Shown: in pieces, positions 1 to 8,415 of the stretch
Layout of the letters: each line of letters starts with the position of its first letter
Numbering within the stretch: position 1 is the stretch's first letter
Source: Loktanella sp.
GTDB lineage: Bacteria; Pseudomonadota; Alphaproteobacteria; Rhodobacterales; Rhodobacteraceae
Direction of reading: 5' to 3'
Length of the DNA stretch: 38,236 bases
Assembly (NCBI GenBank): GCA_024635625.1
Contig: JAGXIQ010000008.1
Coordinates: forward strand, 1-38,236
Translations under genes and position numbers: made by a program
The notes under the pieces: model-generated
Seen by the model: the letters and a program-made list of their open reading frames with translations, nothing else
Told to the model about the DNA's origin: nothing
Databases searched by the model: none

Positions 1-277
1 GGACCCGGCATGCGGACTTCATCAGGGCCAGCGGTTATATGCACCGCGCACAAAGGCCGGACACATGACCGCAACCTGCAACGATCAAAATCAGCTCAAA
101 TCAACCCTTGCGTAAACGGAGCCGTCCACACATGACAGCACTCGGATGGAGCATACGACACGCGCAGATGCCATAAAGCCATCGCTGACCGCGGTTCGGT
201 CGCAGTCATACCGCCGCGAAGAAATGCCCAGCCATAGAAGCCAAGCACCGCTGGTGCCGTCGCCAGGAACGACGCGC
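1..277. other. Leading stretch with no supported gene
   Basis: No convincing gene was found. On the minus strand, immediately after the epimerase stop, an open stretch ends at a TGA at about 96-98. It reads like a hydrophobic fragment (around ..VLGFYGWAF..) but has no start with a ribosome site, so it may be chance or the remains of a third gene in the leftward operon. The first 95 bases show nothing recognisable. Confidence 0.35.
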
Positions 278-1174
278 TCAGCTGTCTCGCATAAGCGACT
301 TGAGATATTTTTCCAGACCGACACCAAGTTCGGTATTCGGAGAGAAACCAAGATCCCGTTTCGCACGCCCTATGTCGATCGCAGATGGACCCGAGGCGGT
401 TATCTGCGGGGAAGAGAGGGTAAGTCGGACACCGGGCCGAAGGTCGGCGATGATCTTGGCAAGGTCATACGCGGGCACGCCGGCTCCAGCTGTGATATTA
501 TAAATCCAATCTGTTGGTGCGGCAGCGCACCCGGCACAGATCAGCCCGTCGACGGCGTCCTCAATATAAAGATAATGGGTGAAATCGTCCGGTGCCGCAC
601 TGAAAACGGCTTGTTTCCCGGCGAGGGCGGTGCGCAGGATATTCTCCAGCTCGGTCGGCGTGCGACGTCCGGGCCCATAAATCCATGACAGGCGCACTGC
701 GATGGCGTCGGTGCCATGCTCGTGTACATAGCCCTGAACAGCGTTTTCGGCCGCAAGCTTGCTGGCGGCATAGACAGATTTCGGCGACGGCCGCGTCCTT
801 TCATCGACCGGCTCGGCGAGGTCGCCGTAGACATTGGTGGTCGAACAGACAACGATCCGCCCTGCGGCGTGAAGGCGTGCCGCCTCCAGCACATGAGCCG
901 TGCCGAGCGCGTTGATCCGCCAGATTGCCAGAGGCTGATCGGCAAGCACCATCGGCCCGGACACTGCGCCACAGTGAAAGACGGTCCCGAACGTCTGGCC
1001 CCGAAAGATTGCCTCGACCTGCGCAAAGTCTGTAATGTCGCACGATGCGTCGCCAGCTTCGAGATCTGAAGCAATGACCTGATGGCCTGTCCCCCGCAGG
1101 CGGGCCACCAGTGCCGCGCCAAGAAAGCCATGCGCACCGGTAACGAGCACAGCGCCAAGCTGGCGCGGGGTCAT
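278..1174 (-). CDS. NAD-dependent epimerase/dehydratase (extended SDR)
   Basis: Predicted 298-residue extended short-chain dehydrogenase of the sugar-nucleotide epimerase/dehydratase type. The Rossmann motif TGAHGFLG is at residues 12-19, an acidic residue ends the second strand (SDLEAG), a serine/threonine patch is at 111-113, and the catalytic pair is Y135-x3-K139. The ATG at 1174 is chosen because it overlaps the upstream cysteine hydrolase stop in an ATGA arrangement; 17 further upstream codons are open but lie inside that gene. The substrate is not identifiable. Relatives of this size act on nucleotide sugars, but also on tetronate-type sugars and other small carbonyl compounds. Co-transcription with an amide hydrolase suggests a catabolic rather than cell-envelope role, which is inference. 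Confidence 0.85.
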   Translation of the reverse strand: MTPRQLGAVLVTGAHGFLGAALVARLRGTGHQVIASDLEAGDASCDITDFAQVEAIFRGQTFGTVFHCGAVSGPMVLADQPLAIWRINALGTAHVLEAARLHAAGRIVVCSTTNVYGDLAEPVDERTRPSPKSVYAASKLAAENAVQGYVHEHGTDAIAVRLSWIYGPGRRTPTELENILRTALAGKQAVFSAAPDDFTHYLYIEDAVDGLICAGCAAAPTDWIYNITAGAGVPAYDLAKIIADLRPGVRLTLSSPQITASGPSAIDIGRAKRDLGFSPNTELGVGLEKYLKSLMRDS

Positions 1175-1818
1175 CGGATTGCCTTGAGCTCGGCAACAAG
1201 CGCTTCGGTGCTGATCTGCCGGCAATATCCCTTTATGGCCTTCACCGATGCCTCCTGCCGTTCTGCTGTGTAGGTGGCGCTCGCGTCAGGAACGAGTGTT
1301 ACAAGATACCCCAGATCGCAAGCATCTCGCACGGCCGACTCAACACATTGATCTGTTACCACTCCGCAAAGGATCACCTGTTTTATTCCCAGACTGCGTA
1401 ATAAATAATCAATGTTGGTCGATATGAAGACATTGGATGAGTTTTTCCGAAGGACGATTTCGTCGTCTCCGGGCGTGATCGTCGCGCACACTTGGGCATC
1501 CCAAGACCCCTTTTCGACGTTGATACCCGAAATCTTGTAGTCGAGGCTGCGGTCTCTTCCATCGGCGGTCAGGTTCTCGATCACGGCGTAGATGACTTCC
1601 AAACCGGCGCTGCGGGCGGCCTGTTGCAAACGTCGCATGTTCGGTAGTGCTACGCTCTCAAGTCTTTCAAAATAATAGTCATATTTCGTTTTTTCGGCTG
1701 GACTCAGTCCTTTGAATTCGCCGCCATCGGGGTGGGCCGCGTAGTTCTGAACATCGATGAACACGAGTGCTGCATGTTCGGGTGCGATGGTAATGTCGCG
1801 GGTCAGAATGTCAGACAT
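1171..1818 (-). CDS. Isochorismatase-family cysteine hydrolase, copy 1
   Basis: A 215-residue cytoplasmic hydrolase of the isochorismatase/nicotinamidase fold. The triad of this family is visible as D22 (FIDVQNY), K125 (LRKNSSNVF) and C158 (GVVTDQCVESAV). Members cleave C-N bonds of small amides such as N-carbamoylsarcosine, biuret, maleamate or ureidoacrylate. It shares the stretches ENLT-DGRDRSLDYK and KGSWDA with a second copy at 12079-12708, so the two are paralogues. It is first in a leftward two-gene operon, diverging from the Liv transporter, with the epimerase start overlapping its stop. The exact amide substrate cannot be read from sequence. Confidence 0.88.
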   Translation of the reverse strand: MSDILTRDITIAPEHAALVFIDVQNYAAHPDGGEFKGLSPAEKTKYDYYFERLESVALPNMRRLQQAARSAGLEVIYAVIENLTADGRDRSLDYKISGINVEKGSWDAQVCATITPGDDEIVLRKNSSNVFISTNIDYLLRSLGIKQVILCGVVTDQCVESAVRDACDLGYLVTLVPDASATYTAERQEASVKAIKGYCRQISTEALVAELKAIR

Positions 1819-1870
1819 GTTTCGTTTCTGTTCCTGCTCAAAAAGTCCGTGCGGATGATCTTATGGCGGG

Positions 1871-1926
1871 CTGTAACAAACTCAATATACATTTGACGGA
1901 CCGTAACATTTGTTCTCTTGTTACAG
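1871..1926. promoter_or_regulatory. Candidate operator: repeated TGTAACA half-sites
   Basis: The 186-bp gap between the leftward hydrolase operon and livG contains CTGTAACAA (1871-1879) and its exact inverse TTGTTACAG (1918-1926). A third half-site, GTAACA, is at 1903-1908 and forms an inverted pair with TGTTAC (1919-1924) across 10 bases. Repeated inverted half-sites in a divergent promoter region are typical of a regulator-binding site. The RpiR-family protein at 7495-8385 is the only regulator encoded in this module, so it is the natural candidate, but that link is inference. A TTGACG hexamer at 1893-1898 could be a rightward -35 box, but no well-spaced -10 box is obvious. Confidence 0.5.
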
Positions 1927-2004
1927 GAGTTACGCCAAAACCCATACCCTATCAAATATTACAATGGGACTGTGTGGTTGTCTTTGCTGGGAAACGGGGT
2001 CGGG

Positions 2005-2805
2005 ATGGACGCGTCGACAGAACCACTTTTGACCGTGGGGGGCCTGACCAAGACCTTTGGTGGCGTACGTGCACTCGATGGTTTCGGCTTCTCGATAAAC
2101 GAAGGGGAACTGGTGGGGCTGATCGGTCCAAACGGGTCGGGAAAGACAACGGCGTTCAATCTTTTGACGGGCGTGCTGAAACCGACATCCGGCAACATCC
2201 GGTTTCGGGGCAAGGATGTCGCCGGCAAGTCGCCTGCGCACAACGCTCATCTGGGCTTGGCACGGACATTCCAGAATATCCGGCTTTTTCGCGATCTGCC
2301 GGTCCTCGATAATGTCATGGTCGGTCTGCATATGCGCCATGGTTCGGGCTTCCTGTCGACAATCCTTCGGTCGTCAGCCGCCAGGTCATCGGAGGCCGAC
2401 ATACGCGGCCGTGCATTGAAAATGCTGGAGGTCCTTGGCCTGCGGCGGCGTGCACATGAAATGGTCAGCAACGTCTCGTATGGCGAGCAGCGCAAGGTGG
2501 AATTTGCCCGCGCATTGGTCAGCGAGCCGGAGTTGCTGCTGCTGGACGAACCGACTGCCGGCATGAACCCGCAGGAAACCATCGATCTGGGGCAAACGAT
2601 CCGCCGCCTGCATGGCGAATTGGGCATAACGACCCTGCTGGTCGAACATGACATGACGATGGTCATGGGGATCTGCGACCGCATTGTGGTCCTTCATCAG
2701 GGCAGGCTGCTGGCCGAAGGAACCCCCGCAGAGGTCCAGCGCGATCCCCGCGTAATCGAAGCATATTTGGGTCGCCGCAGAAAGGATGCCCATGCTGCGG
2801 ATTGA
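2005..2805 (+). CDS. livG: Branched-chain amino acid-type ABC transporter ATPase (LivG)
   Basis: A 266-residue ATPase of the LivG subfamily of high-affinity amino-acid/amide importers. Walker A GPNGSGKTT is at residues 41-49, the LivG-type signature is VSYGEQRKVEFARAL, Walker B is LLLLDEPTAGMNP, and a switch histidine sits in LLVEHDM. The ATG at 2005 is preferred: it follows a purine-rich stretch (GGGAAACGGGG) and the protein then begins just before the conserved LTKTFGGVRAL strand. Upstream in-frame TTG starts would add poorly conserved residues and cover the operator repeats. It is the first gene of a rightward operon and its 3' end overlaps livF. With LivF it would power the LivH/LivM channel. 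Confidence 0.93.
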   Translation: MDASTEPLLTVGGLTKTFGGVRALDGFGFSINEGELVGLIGPNGSGKTTAFNLLTGVLKPTSGNIRFRGKDVAGKSPAHNAHLGLARTFQNIRLFRDLPVLDNVMVGLHMRHGSGFLSTILRSSAARSSEADIRGRALKMLEVLGLRRRAHEMVSNVSYGEQRKVEFARALVSEPELLLLDEPTAGMNPQETIDLGQTIRRLHGELGITTLLVEHDMTMVMGICDRIVVLHQGRLLAEGTPAEVQRDPRVIEAYLGRRRKDAHAAD

Positions 2806-3517
2806 GGACGTCCATGTCCGCCGTGGCGGCACGCACGCGCTGCGCGGGATCAGCATGACCGTCAACGCGGGAGAGATCGTGGCATTGATCGGCGCGAACG
2901 GTGCTGGCAAGACGACAACGCTGGCAACAATTTCGGGGCTGCTTCGGCCTGAATCGGGCACCCTGAGCTATGCGCGGTGTGCGGAGGCTGCGCCCATCGA
3001 CATCGGGCGGATGCGCGCCGAACAGATCGTGCAGGCCGGGATATCCCATTGCCCGGAAGGGCGACAGGTGTTTGCAGCCCTTTCTGTGACTGAAAACCTG
3101 CGGATCGGGGCCTATCTGCGCCATGACCGGGCGGCCATCGATGCTGATATCGCTGACCTTCAAACCCAGTTCCCGATCCTGCGCACCCGTGCCAACGTGC
3201 CCGGGGACCGGTTGTCAGGGGGCGAGCAGATGATGCTGGTCATCGGGCGGGCGCTGATCAGCCGCCCCAAACTGCTGCTGCTGGACGAGCCGTCGCTGGG
3301 TCTGGCGCCGCAACTGGTCGAACAGATTTTCGACATCCTGGAACGGCTGCGGAGGGAGGGCATGACGATCCTTCTGGTGGAACAGAACGCCGCCATGGCG
3401 CTGGACATAGCCGACCGCGCCTATGTGCTGGAGGCGGGGAAGATTGTGCTGGAAGGGACCGGCAAGGATCTTGCTGGGAACGCGGATGTTCAGCGCGCCT
3501 ATCTGGGGGCCGCGTGA
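2786..3517 (+). CDS. livF: Branched-chain amino acid-type ABC transporter ATPase (LivF)
   Basis: A 243-residue second ATPase of the Liv importer. Walker A GANGAGKTT is at about residues 36-44, the signature is LSGGEQMMLVIGRAL, and Walker B is LLLLDEPSLGLAP, the usual LivF wording. It starts 20 bp inside the end of livG; an alternative ATG six bases later (MLRIEDV) would also fit. The stop overlaps the livH start (TGATG), so the two are translationally coupled. The substrate range of the transporter is set by the binding protein at 5454 rather than by this subunit. Liv-type systems carry branched-chain amino acids but also urea, short-chain amides and aromatic acids. Confidence 0.93.
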   Translation: MPMLRIEDVHVRRGGTHALRGISMTVNAGEIVALIGANGAGKTTTLATISGLLRPESGTLSYARCAEAAPIDIGRMRAEQIVQAGISHCPEGRQVFAALSVTENLRIGAYLRHDRAAIDADIADLQTQFPILRTRANVPGDRLSGGEQMMLVIGRALISRPKLLLLDEPSLGLAPQLVEQIFDILERLRREGMTILLVEQNAAMALDIADRAYVLEAGKIVLEGTGKDLAGNADVQRAYLGAA

Positions 3518-4413
3518 TGGGATCGGCTTATATCCTCTCTCAGATCGTGAACGGCGTGATCCTGGGCAGCATGTATGCGCTGATCGCGATTGGTTTCACG
3601 ATGATCTATGGCATCGTGCGTCTGATCAATTTTGCCCATGGCGACATTTTTACGATGGGCGCATTCACGACGCTGGCGAGTCTGGCATTGATCGGGCTGC
3701 CGTTTCCGGTGGCACTGGTCGTTGTTGTCCTGACCGGGGCCTTGTTCGGTGTGGTGATCGAACGGATCGCATTCCGGCCGATGCGCGGTGCGCCGCAGGT
3801 GACCGGCTTTATCGCGTCGCTGGCGGTGGCGATCATTCTGGAAAACCTTCTGGTGATGACGATTTCGGCCCAGCCGCGCGTCTTTTTGGTGCCGGAATAT
3901 CTGAACCGGCTGGTATCGACCGGCGTCATTACGATCCGGGTGATCGACCTTGCGATCGTTGCGCTCGCCATCGTCTTGATGATCGCTCTCGTCTTTTTCG
4001 TGCATTTCACGAAGGTGGGCATCGCGATGCGCGCCACGGCGGAAAACTATGACGTGGCGCGTCTGATGGGGATCAACATCGACCGGATGATCATGCTTGC
4101 CTTTGCCATCGGCAGCGGTCTTGCGGCGGTCAGCGGTTTGATGTGGGGTAGTAAATACGGGCAAATCAGCCCGTTCATGGGGCTTTTGCCCGGGTTGAAG
4201 GCCTTCGTGGCCGCCGTGATCGGTGGGGTCGGGTCCATACCGGGTGCCGTTGTCGGTGGCTACGTTCTTGGCCTGTCAGAGGTACTGTTCGTTGGCCTTC
4301 TGCCACCAGAGTATTCGGGATACCGCAACGCCTTTGTGTTCGGGGCGCTCATCGTGGTTTTGCTGGTCATGCCCAACGGCCTGCTGGGCCGCAACACCGA
4401 AACGCGCGCATGA
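3517..4413 (+). CDS. livH: Branched-chain amino acid-type ABC permease (LivH)
   Basis: A 298-residue inner-membrane permease of the LivH family with about eight hydrophobic segments. It contains the typical opening (IVNGVILGSMYALIAIG), the conserved INFAHGDIFTMGAF element and the late loop ..GGVGSIPGAVVGG.. that is diagnostic for the family. The ATG at 3517 overlaps the livF stop as TGATG; a GTG one codon earlier is also possible. It pairs with LivM to form the channel of the importer encoded by this operon. The length is normal and no defect was seen. Confidence 0.93.
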   Translation: MGSAYILSQIVNGVILGSMYALIAIGFTMIYGIVRLINFAHGDIFTMGAFTTLASLALIGLPFPVALVVVVLTGALFGVVIERIAFRPMRGAPQVTGFIASLAVAIILENLLVMTISAQPRVFLVPEYLNRLVSTGVITIRVIDLAIVALAIVLMIALVFFVHFTKVGIAMRATAENYDVARLMGINIDRMIMLAFAIGSGLAAVSGLMWGSKYGQISPFMGLLPGLKAFVAAVIGGVGSIPGAVVGGYVLGLSEVLFVGLLPPEYSGYRNAFVFGALIVVLLVMPNGLLGRNTETRA

Positions 4414-5438
4414 CCGGCGGGACCAAAAGCGTGATGGCGGCGCTGACGCTGGTGGTTGCATCTGCGCTGATTTATGGCGCGATTCATGCCTTTGATCCTT
4501 ACACCGTGTCGATCATCGGCTTTGTCGGCGTGAATATCATTCTGGCCGTCAGCCTGAACATCACCAACGGCTATATCGGTCTGTTCTCGCTGGGTCATCC
4601 TGCATTCATGACCATCGGTGGCTACCTGTCTGCGATTCTCGTTATGGCGCCAGAGCGCAAGGCCGTGATGCTCAAATCGCTGCCTGACATGCTTGTGACA
4701 CAGCATTGGCCGTTCCTTCCTGCACTTCTGGCGGGTGGGCTGCTGTCGGCGGCCACTGCGGTTATCGTTGGCTTTCCGGTGCTACGGCTGCGCGGCCACT
4801 ATCTGGCGGTCGCGACGCTGGGGCTGATTTTCATCGTGCAAAGCTTTGCGGTGAACCTTTCGGGGATTACGCGGGGCGCGCTTGGATTGAGTGGTCTGTC
4901 CGCGCTGACCAATTTGTGGTGGGTTTATCTGTTCGTCGCCCTGACCATCTATGTCTGCTGGCAGCTCAAGCATTCGTCGCTGGGACGCACCATGCTGGCG
5001 ATCCGCGAAAACGAACTGGCGGCGTCCTGCCTTGGGATCAACGTGGCACGCACGCGGGTTCTGGCCTTTGCGCTGGGGGCGTTCTTTGCGGGGATCGGCG
5101 GCGGCCTTTGGGTGCATCTGGTGACGCTGATCAGTCCCAATTCATTCACCTTCCTGATGGCGTTCCAACTGGTCGTGATGGTCGTACTGGGGGGCACGGG
5201 CAGCATCACCGGTGCGGCCATCGTGGCCGTGATCCTGACGATATCGACCGAGTTTTTGCGCCCGGTTGAAGAAGCGGCAGGCCTGTTTGGTGCAAGCCAG
5301 ATGATCGTGGCCGTCGTCGTACTACTGGTTCTGATCTTTCGCCCCACCGGCCTGTTCGGCACGGCAGAGCCTGACCTGTTTGCCTGGACCCGAAAGTTTA
5401 CGAGGCGCCCAGACCCGAGCCATGGGTCACAACCCTGA
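4410..5438 (+). CDS. livM: Branched-chain amino acid-type ABC permease (LivM)
   Basis: A 342-residue LivM-family permease with about nine hydrophobic segments. Conserved features include SLNITNGYIGLFSLGHPAF, GHYLAVATLGL, the cytoplasmic loop with TMLAIRENELAASCLGIN, and GGTGSITGA near the end. Its start overlaps the livH stop (ATGA), and the binding-protein gene follows after 15 bp. It forms the second half of the membrane channel with LivH. The hydrophilic C-terminal tail after the last membrane segment (about residues 322-342) is unremarkable. Confidence 0.93.
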   Translation: MTGGTKSVMAALTLVVASALIYGAIHAFDPYTVSIIGFVGVNIILAVSLNITNGYIGLFSLGHPAFMTIGGYLSAILVMAPERKAVMLKSLPDMLVTQHWPFLPALLAGGLLSAATAVIVGFPVLRLRGHYLAVATLGLIFIVQSFAVNLSGITRGALGLSGLSALTNLWWVYLFVALTIYVCWQLKHSSLGRTMLAIRENELAASCLGINVARTRVLAFALGAFFAGIGGGLWVHLVTLISPNSFTFLMAFQLVVMVVLGGTGSITGAAIVAVILTISTEFLRPVEEAAGLFGASQMIVAVVVLLVLIFRPTGLFGTAEPDLFAWTRKFTRRPDPSHGSQP

Positions 5439-5453
5439 AACAAGGAGATTCCG

Positions 5454-6620
5454 ATGTATTTCAACTGGAAGTCTAAATTTGCGGCCTTTGCTGCAAGCAT
5501 GGCCATCGCCGGGGCATCGCCCGCAGTTGCCCAAGAGCCGATCAACATCGCGGCCCTGTACAACGTCAGCAGCGGCGGCCTTGCGTCGCTTGACGGGCCT
5601 TCGCTGAACGGGGTCAAGCTGAAGGCGAAGATGATCAACGATGCGGGTGGATTGCTTGACGGCCGCATGATCGAACTGACGGCCATCGACACCAAGGACG
5701 ACACCCGTGAAGCGGCGACCGCCGCACAGCGCGCCGTCGCCATCCCCGCTCTGGCTGCTGGGATCGGTCACAGCGACACCACCTTCGCGCTGGCCTCTGC
5801 GGCTCTGTTCCAGACCGCTGGTATCCCCTTCGTCACATCCGGTGCCACCTCTCCGGACTTGCCTGCGATGGTGGGCGACGAGATGTTTCTGGTCCCGTTC
5901 GGCGACGACGTGCAGGCCCATGCGATGGCCGAATACGCCTATGAAACGCTGGGCCTGCGCAACGTCGCTGTCTGGACGGACAACGCGATGGACTACACGA
6001 CCGGCCTGTCGAAATACTTTGTGGAGCGGTTCACCGCCCTGGGTGGCACGATCGCGGTTCAGGATGTTTACATGACCGCCGATCAGGACTTCTCGGCACT
6101 CGTCGCGCGTCTGCAGGCGACGACGGGCGTCGACGGCGTGTTCGCATCCTCTGGGCCGGATACGGCAGGGATCATCGTGAAGCAGATCCGAGAGGCGGGG
6201 ATTTCCTTGCCGATCATGGCCGGGGATGGCTTTGACACTGATCTTCTGACGTCCGTTCCCGGACCGACGCTGTCGACCAACGTGTACTTCACGACCCACG
6301 CCTATGTTGGACTTGAAACCGGACCGGCAGAAACCTTCCGCAAAGCCTATGAGGCGGAATACGGGATCGCACCTGAAAATGCATTTGCCGCCCTCGGTTA
6401 TGATGCGATGGGGCTGATCGCCGATGCCATCACGCGGGCCGGGTCGTCCGATCCGAAAGCCGTGACAGAGGCACTGGCCGCCACCGCTGGCTATGCCGAT
6501 GCCGTCACGGGCACGATTGCCTACGTCGATGGCAGCCGCGTGCCCAGCAAACCTGTCGCGATCATGCATGTGGTTGATGGTGCCGTGTCTCTTGATACGA
6601 CTGTCACACCGAAAAGCTGA
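5454..6620 (+). CDS. Periplasmic binding protein of the Liv-type transporter
   Basis: A 388-residue type-I periplasmic binding protein (LivK/amide-binding family). The N-terminus is a Sec signal peptide with a likely cut after AVA at about residue 26, followed by the mature start INIAALYNVSSGG. A good ribosome site (AAGGAG) lies seven bases upstream of the ATG. The fold markers GPSLNGVKLKAKMINDAGG and SGGxx-type ligand region (FVTSGATSPDLP) are present. It captures the solute for the LivGFHM complex. Because it sits with amidases and hydrolases, the ligand is more likely an amide, amine or modified amino acid than free leucine or valine, which is inference. A strong stem-loop follows the gene. 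Confidence 0.9.
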   Translation: MYFNWKSKFAAFAASMAIAGASPAVAQEPINIAALYNVSSGGLASLDGPSLNGVKLKAKMINDAGGLLDGRMIELTAIDTKDDTREAATAAQRAVAIPALAAGIGHSDTTFALASAALFQTAGIPFVTSGATSPDLPAMVGDEMFLVPFGDDVQAHAMAEYAYETLGLRNVAVWTDNAMDYTTGLSKYFVERFTALGGTIAVQDVYMTADQDFSALVARLQATTGVDGVFASSGPDTAGIIVKQIREAGISLPIMAGDGFDTDLLTSVPGPTLSTNVYFTTHAYVGLETGPAETFRKAYEAEYGIAPENAFAALGYDAMGLIADAITRAGSSDPKAVTEALAATAGYADAVTGTIAYVDGSRVPSKPVAIMHVVDGAVSLDTTVTPKS

Positions 6621-6639
6621 CCGACCCCATGCAAAATGA

Positions 6640-6679
6640 CGCAACCCGATCAGACGACGCTATCACCGATCGGGTTGCG
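6640..6679 (+). terminator. Intercistronic stem-loop after the Liv binding-protein gene
   Basis: A perfect 12-bp inverted repeat: CGCAACCCGATC (6640-6651) pairs with GATCGGGTTGCG (6668-6679) across a 16-base loop. No T-run follows, so it is more likely an mRNA-stabilising or partially attenuating hairpin than a full intrinsic terminator. Such hairpins after binding-protein genes commonly raise binding protein over downstream products. Its position supports the downstream start at 6707 rather than 6629. Confidence 0.6.
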
Positions 6680-6706
6680 CCGGGTCCCGTGGAAGGAAGC
6701 TCCGAC

Positions 6707-7498
6707 GTGAACACCAACACGACACTTTTAAGCATGACCGACACGCAGGCGTTCGGTGTCGAAAACCCCGACGGAGCTTGCCCCATCCTGTTCGTGTCGG
6801 ACCACGCCGGACGGGCGATTCCGCAGCATCTGGGCACGCTCGGATTGGGCGAAGACGAACTGTCGCGACATATTGGCTATGACATCGGGATCTATGGTGT
6901 GACACGCGAATTGGCCCGCGCGCTTGATGCGACCTATATCTTTCAGCCCTATTCGCGGCTTGTCATCGATTGCAATCGCAAGCCACGAAAGCCGCAGTCG
7001 GTCCCTGAAATCAGTGACGGAACCGTTGTGCCCGGCAATGCCGGTCTGACAGTGGACCAGATCGGCGCCCGCGAGGACGAAATCCTGCGGCCCTATCAGG
7101 ACCGTATCAAAGCGGAACTGGACCTCCGCCTGGCATCGCATCGACCATTGGTGCTGTTTGCGATGCACAGTTGCACCGATCGCCCAAGACACGATCCGCG
7201 CCCGCGCCCTTGGGACATCAGCGTGATCGCTAACAGTGACTGGCGGATCGGCAATGCACTGGTTGACGTGTTGAAATCCAAGACAAAGCTGTGTGTCGGC
7301 ATCAACGAGCCTTACGTCGTCAACATGGAAATGGACTATACCATTCCCGTCCATGCCGAAGGCAATCAAATTCCTTACGTCGAGATCGAGATCCGGCAGG
7401 ACCTGATCGGCGATGAAAGTGGGCAGCGGCAGTGGGCCAGTTTGCTGTCGGACTTGTTTCCCAAGGCGGTCGATCGGTCGGGGGTTCTGGACTCGTGA
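6707..7498 (+). CDS. N-formylglutamate amidohydrolase-family enzyme
   Basis: A member of the N-formylglutamate amidohydrolase (HutG-type) family, about 263 residues, metal-dependent and cytoplasmic. Recognisable segments are FVSDHAGRAIP near the start, HIGYDIGIYGVTRELARALDA, RLVIDCNRKP, LFAMHSCTDRP and the C-terminal YVEIEIRQDLI. True family members release formate from N-formylglutamate in histidine breakdown, but no other hut gene is nearby, so the substrate here is probably a different N-acyl amino acid or amide. The GTG at 6707 is preferred: GGAAGGAAG lies seven bases upstream, and the more distal ATG at 6629 would translate through a perfect stem-loop. The stop overlaps the next gene's GTG. 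Confidence 0.82.
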   Translation: MNTNTTLLSMTDTQAFGVENPDGACPILFVSDHAGRAIPQHLGTLGLGEDELSRHIGYDIGIYGVTRELARALDATYIFQPYSRLVIDCNRKPRKPQSVPEISDGTVVPGNAGLTVDQIGAREDEILRPYQDRIKAELDLRLASHRPLVLFAMHSCTDRPRHDPRPRPWDISVIANSDWRIGNALVDVLKSKTKLCVGINEPYVVNMEMDYTIPVHAEGNQIPYVEIEIRQDLIGDESGQRQWASLLSDLFPKAVDRSGVLDS

Positions 7499-8385
7499 CG
7501 GCCTCCGACAAGAACGCCAGTGCGACGGATCGGCCGGCCATGTCGCTGCAGGATAGGGTCAGGAGAGAGCTGGGATTGTTCACGGAGGCCGAACGCCGGG
7601 TGGCACAGGCGCTTTTGGGCGAATATCCTATGGCTGGACTTGAAACGGTTGCCCGCTTTGCGCGTCGCGCGAACACCAGCGGACCGACAATATTGCGGTT
7701 CACCAGCCGGCTCGGCTTTGAGAACTATGCCGATTTTCAGGAAGCGTTGCGCGCCGAAATTCAGGTCAGGCTTCAGGGGCCATTGTCGCGCTATGCGGTA
7801 AGGGGCGTCGAAGACGGGCCCGTTGCCCCGCGCGATGGCATCGCACAGGCCATGGTTCAGAACATCGATATGGCAGAGCGGGATCTGCGTCAGCATCTGC
7901 CATGGATCGTGGCGCGGTTGTCCGACCTCGACCGCAGGGTGTTTTGTATCGGCGGCCGTTTCAGCTGGATGGTCGCCTCCTACCTGCATCACTACCTGCG
8001 GGAATTGCGGCCGGGTGTGCGGTTGATCCGCGACAGCAGCGCAGCCTGGGCGGACTATCTGCTGGACGTCGGGCCGGGCGATACCGTCGTGGTCTTCGAT
8101 TTCAGGCGCTACCAGCGCGATGTGCTGGACTTTGCAAAAGGCGCGGCCAGTCAGAAGGCATCGATCATCCTTGTAACCGATATCTGGTATTCGCCGATCG
8201 CCGCCTTTGCCGATATCGTCGTGCCCTGTCCTGTCAGCATCCCCAGCGCCTTTGACAGCGGTGTCACCGGTCTGGCCATGGCGGAAATCATAACGGCGGG
8301 CGTCGTGGACGCCCTTGGGGCGCGATCGAAGGACAGGATCGCCACCCTCGAAAACCTGCGCAAACCATTCAACCTCGGGTCCTGA
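7495..8385 (+). CDS. RpiR/MurR-family transcriptional regulator
   Basis: A 296-residue regulator with an N-terminal RpiR-type helix-turn-helix (residues about 20-95, including FTEAERRVAQALL and TSGPTILRFTSRLGF) and a C-terminal SIS domain (roughly residues 130-270, including VVFDFRRYQRDVLDFAKGAAS). The GTG at 7495 overlaps the preceding TGA (GTGA). RpiR proteins usually sense phosphorylated sugars through the SIS domain, but members located in amide and amino-acid clusters are also known. It lies inside the module and is the likely regulator of the operon and of the divergent hydrolase pair, perhaps through the TGTAACA repeats at 1871-1926; this is inference from position. Confidence 0.9.
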   Translation: MTASDKNASATDRPAMSLQDRVRRELGLFTEAERRVAQALLGEYPMAGLETVARFARRANTSGPTILRFTSRLGFENYADFQEALRAEIQVRLQGPLSRYAVRGVEDGPVAPRDGIAQAMVQNIDMAERDLRQHLPWIVARLSDLDRRVFCIGGRFSWMVASYLHHYLRELRPGVRLIRDSSAAWADYLLDVGPGDTVVVFDFRRYQRDVLDFAKGAASQKASIILVTDIWYSPIAAFADIVVPCPVSIPSAFDSGVTGLAMAEIITAGVVDALGARSKDRIATLENLRKPFNLGS

Positions 8386-8415
8386 TCCATGACCCACCCG
8401 CACCAGAGGCCAACC

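Noticed and set aside
146-688. Long plus-strand open frame antisense to the epimerase
   Set aside because: It lacks motifs and a ribosome site, and mirrors the clearly coding minus-strand gene.
5427-6644. 405-codon minus-strand open frame opposite the Liv binding protein
   Set aside because: Basic, low-complexity translation typical of GC-rich antisense frames; the plus strand has a signal peptide and family motifs.
6707-7498. Part of a histidine-utilisation (hut) pathway
   Set aside because: No hutH, hutU or hutI homologue lies in the window, and the neighbours point to amide chemistry instead.
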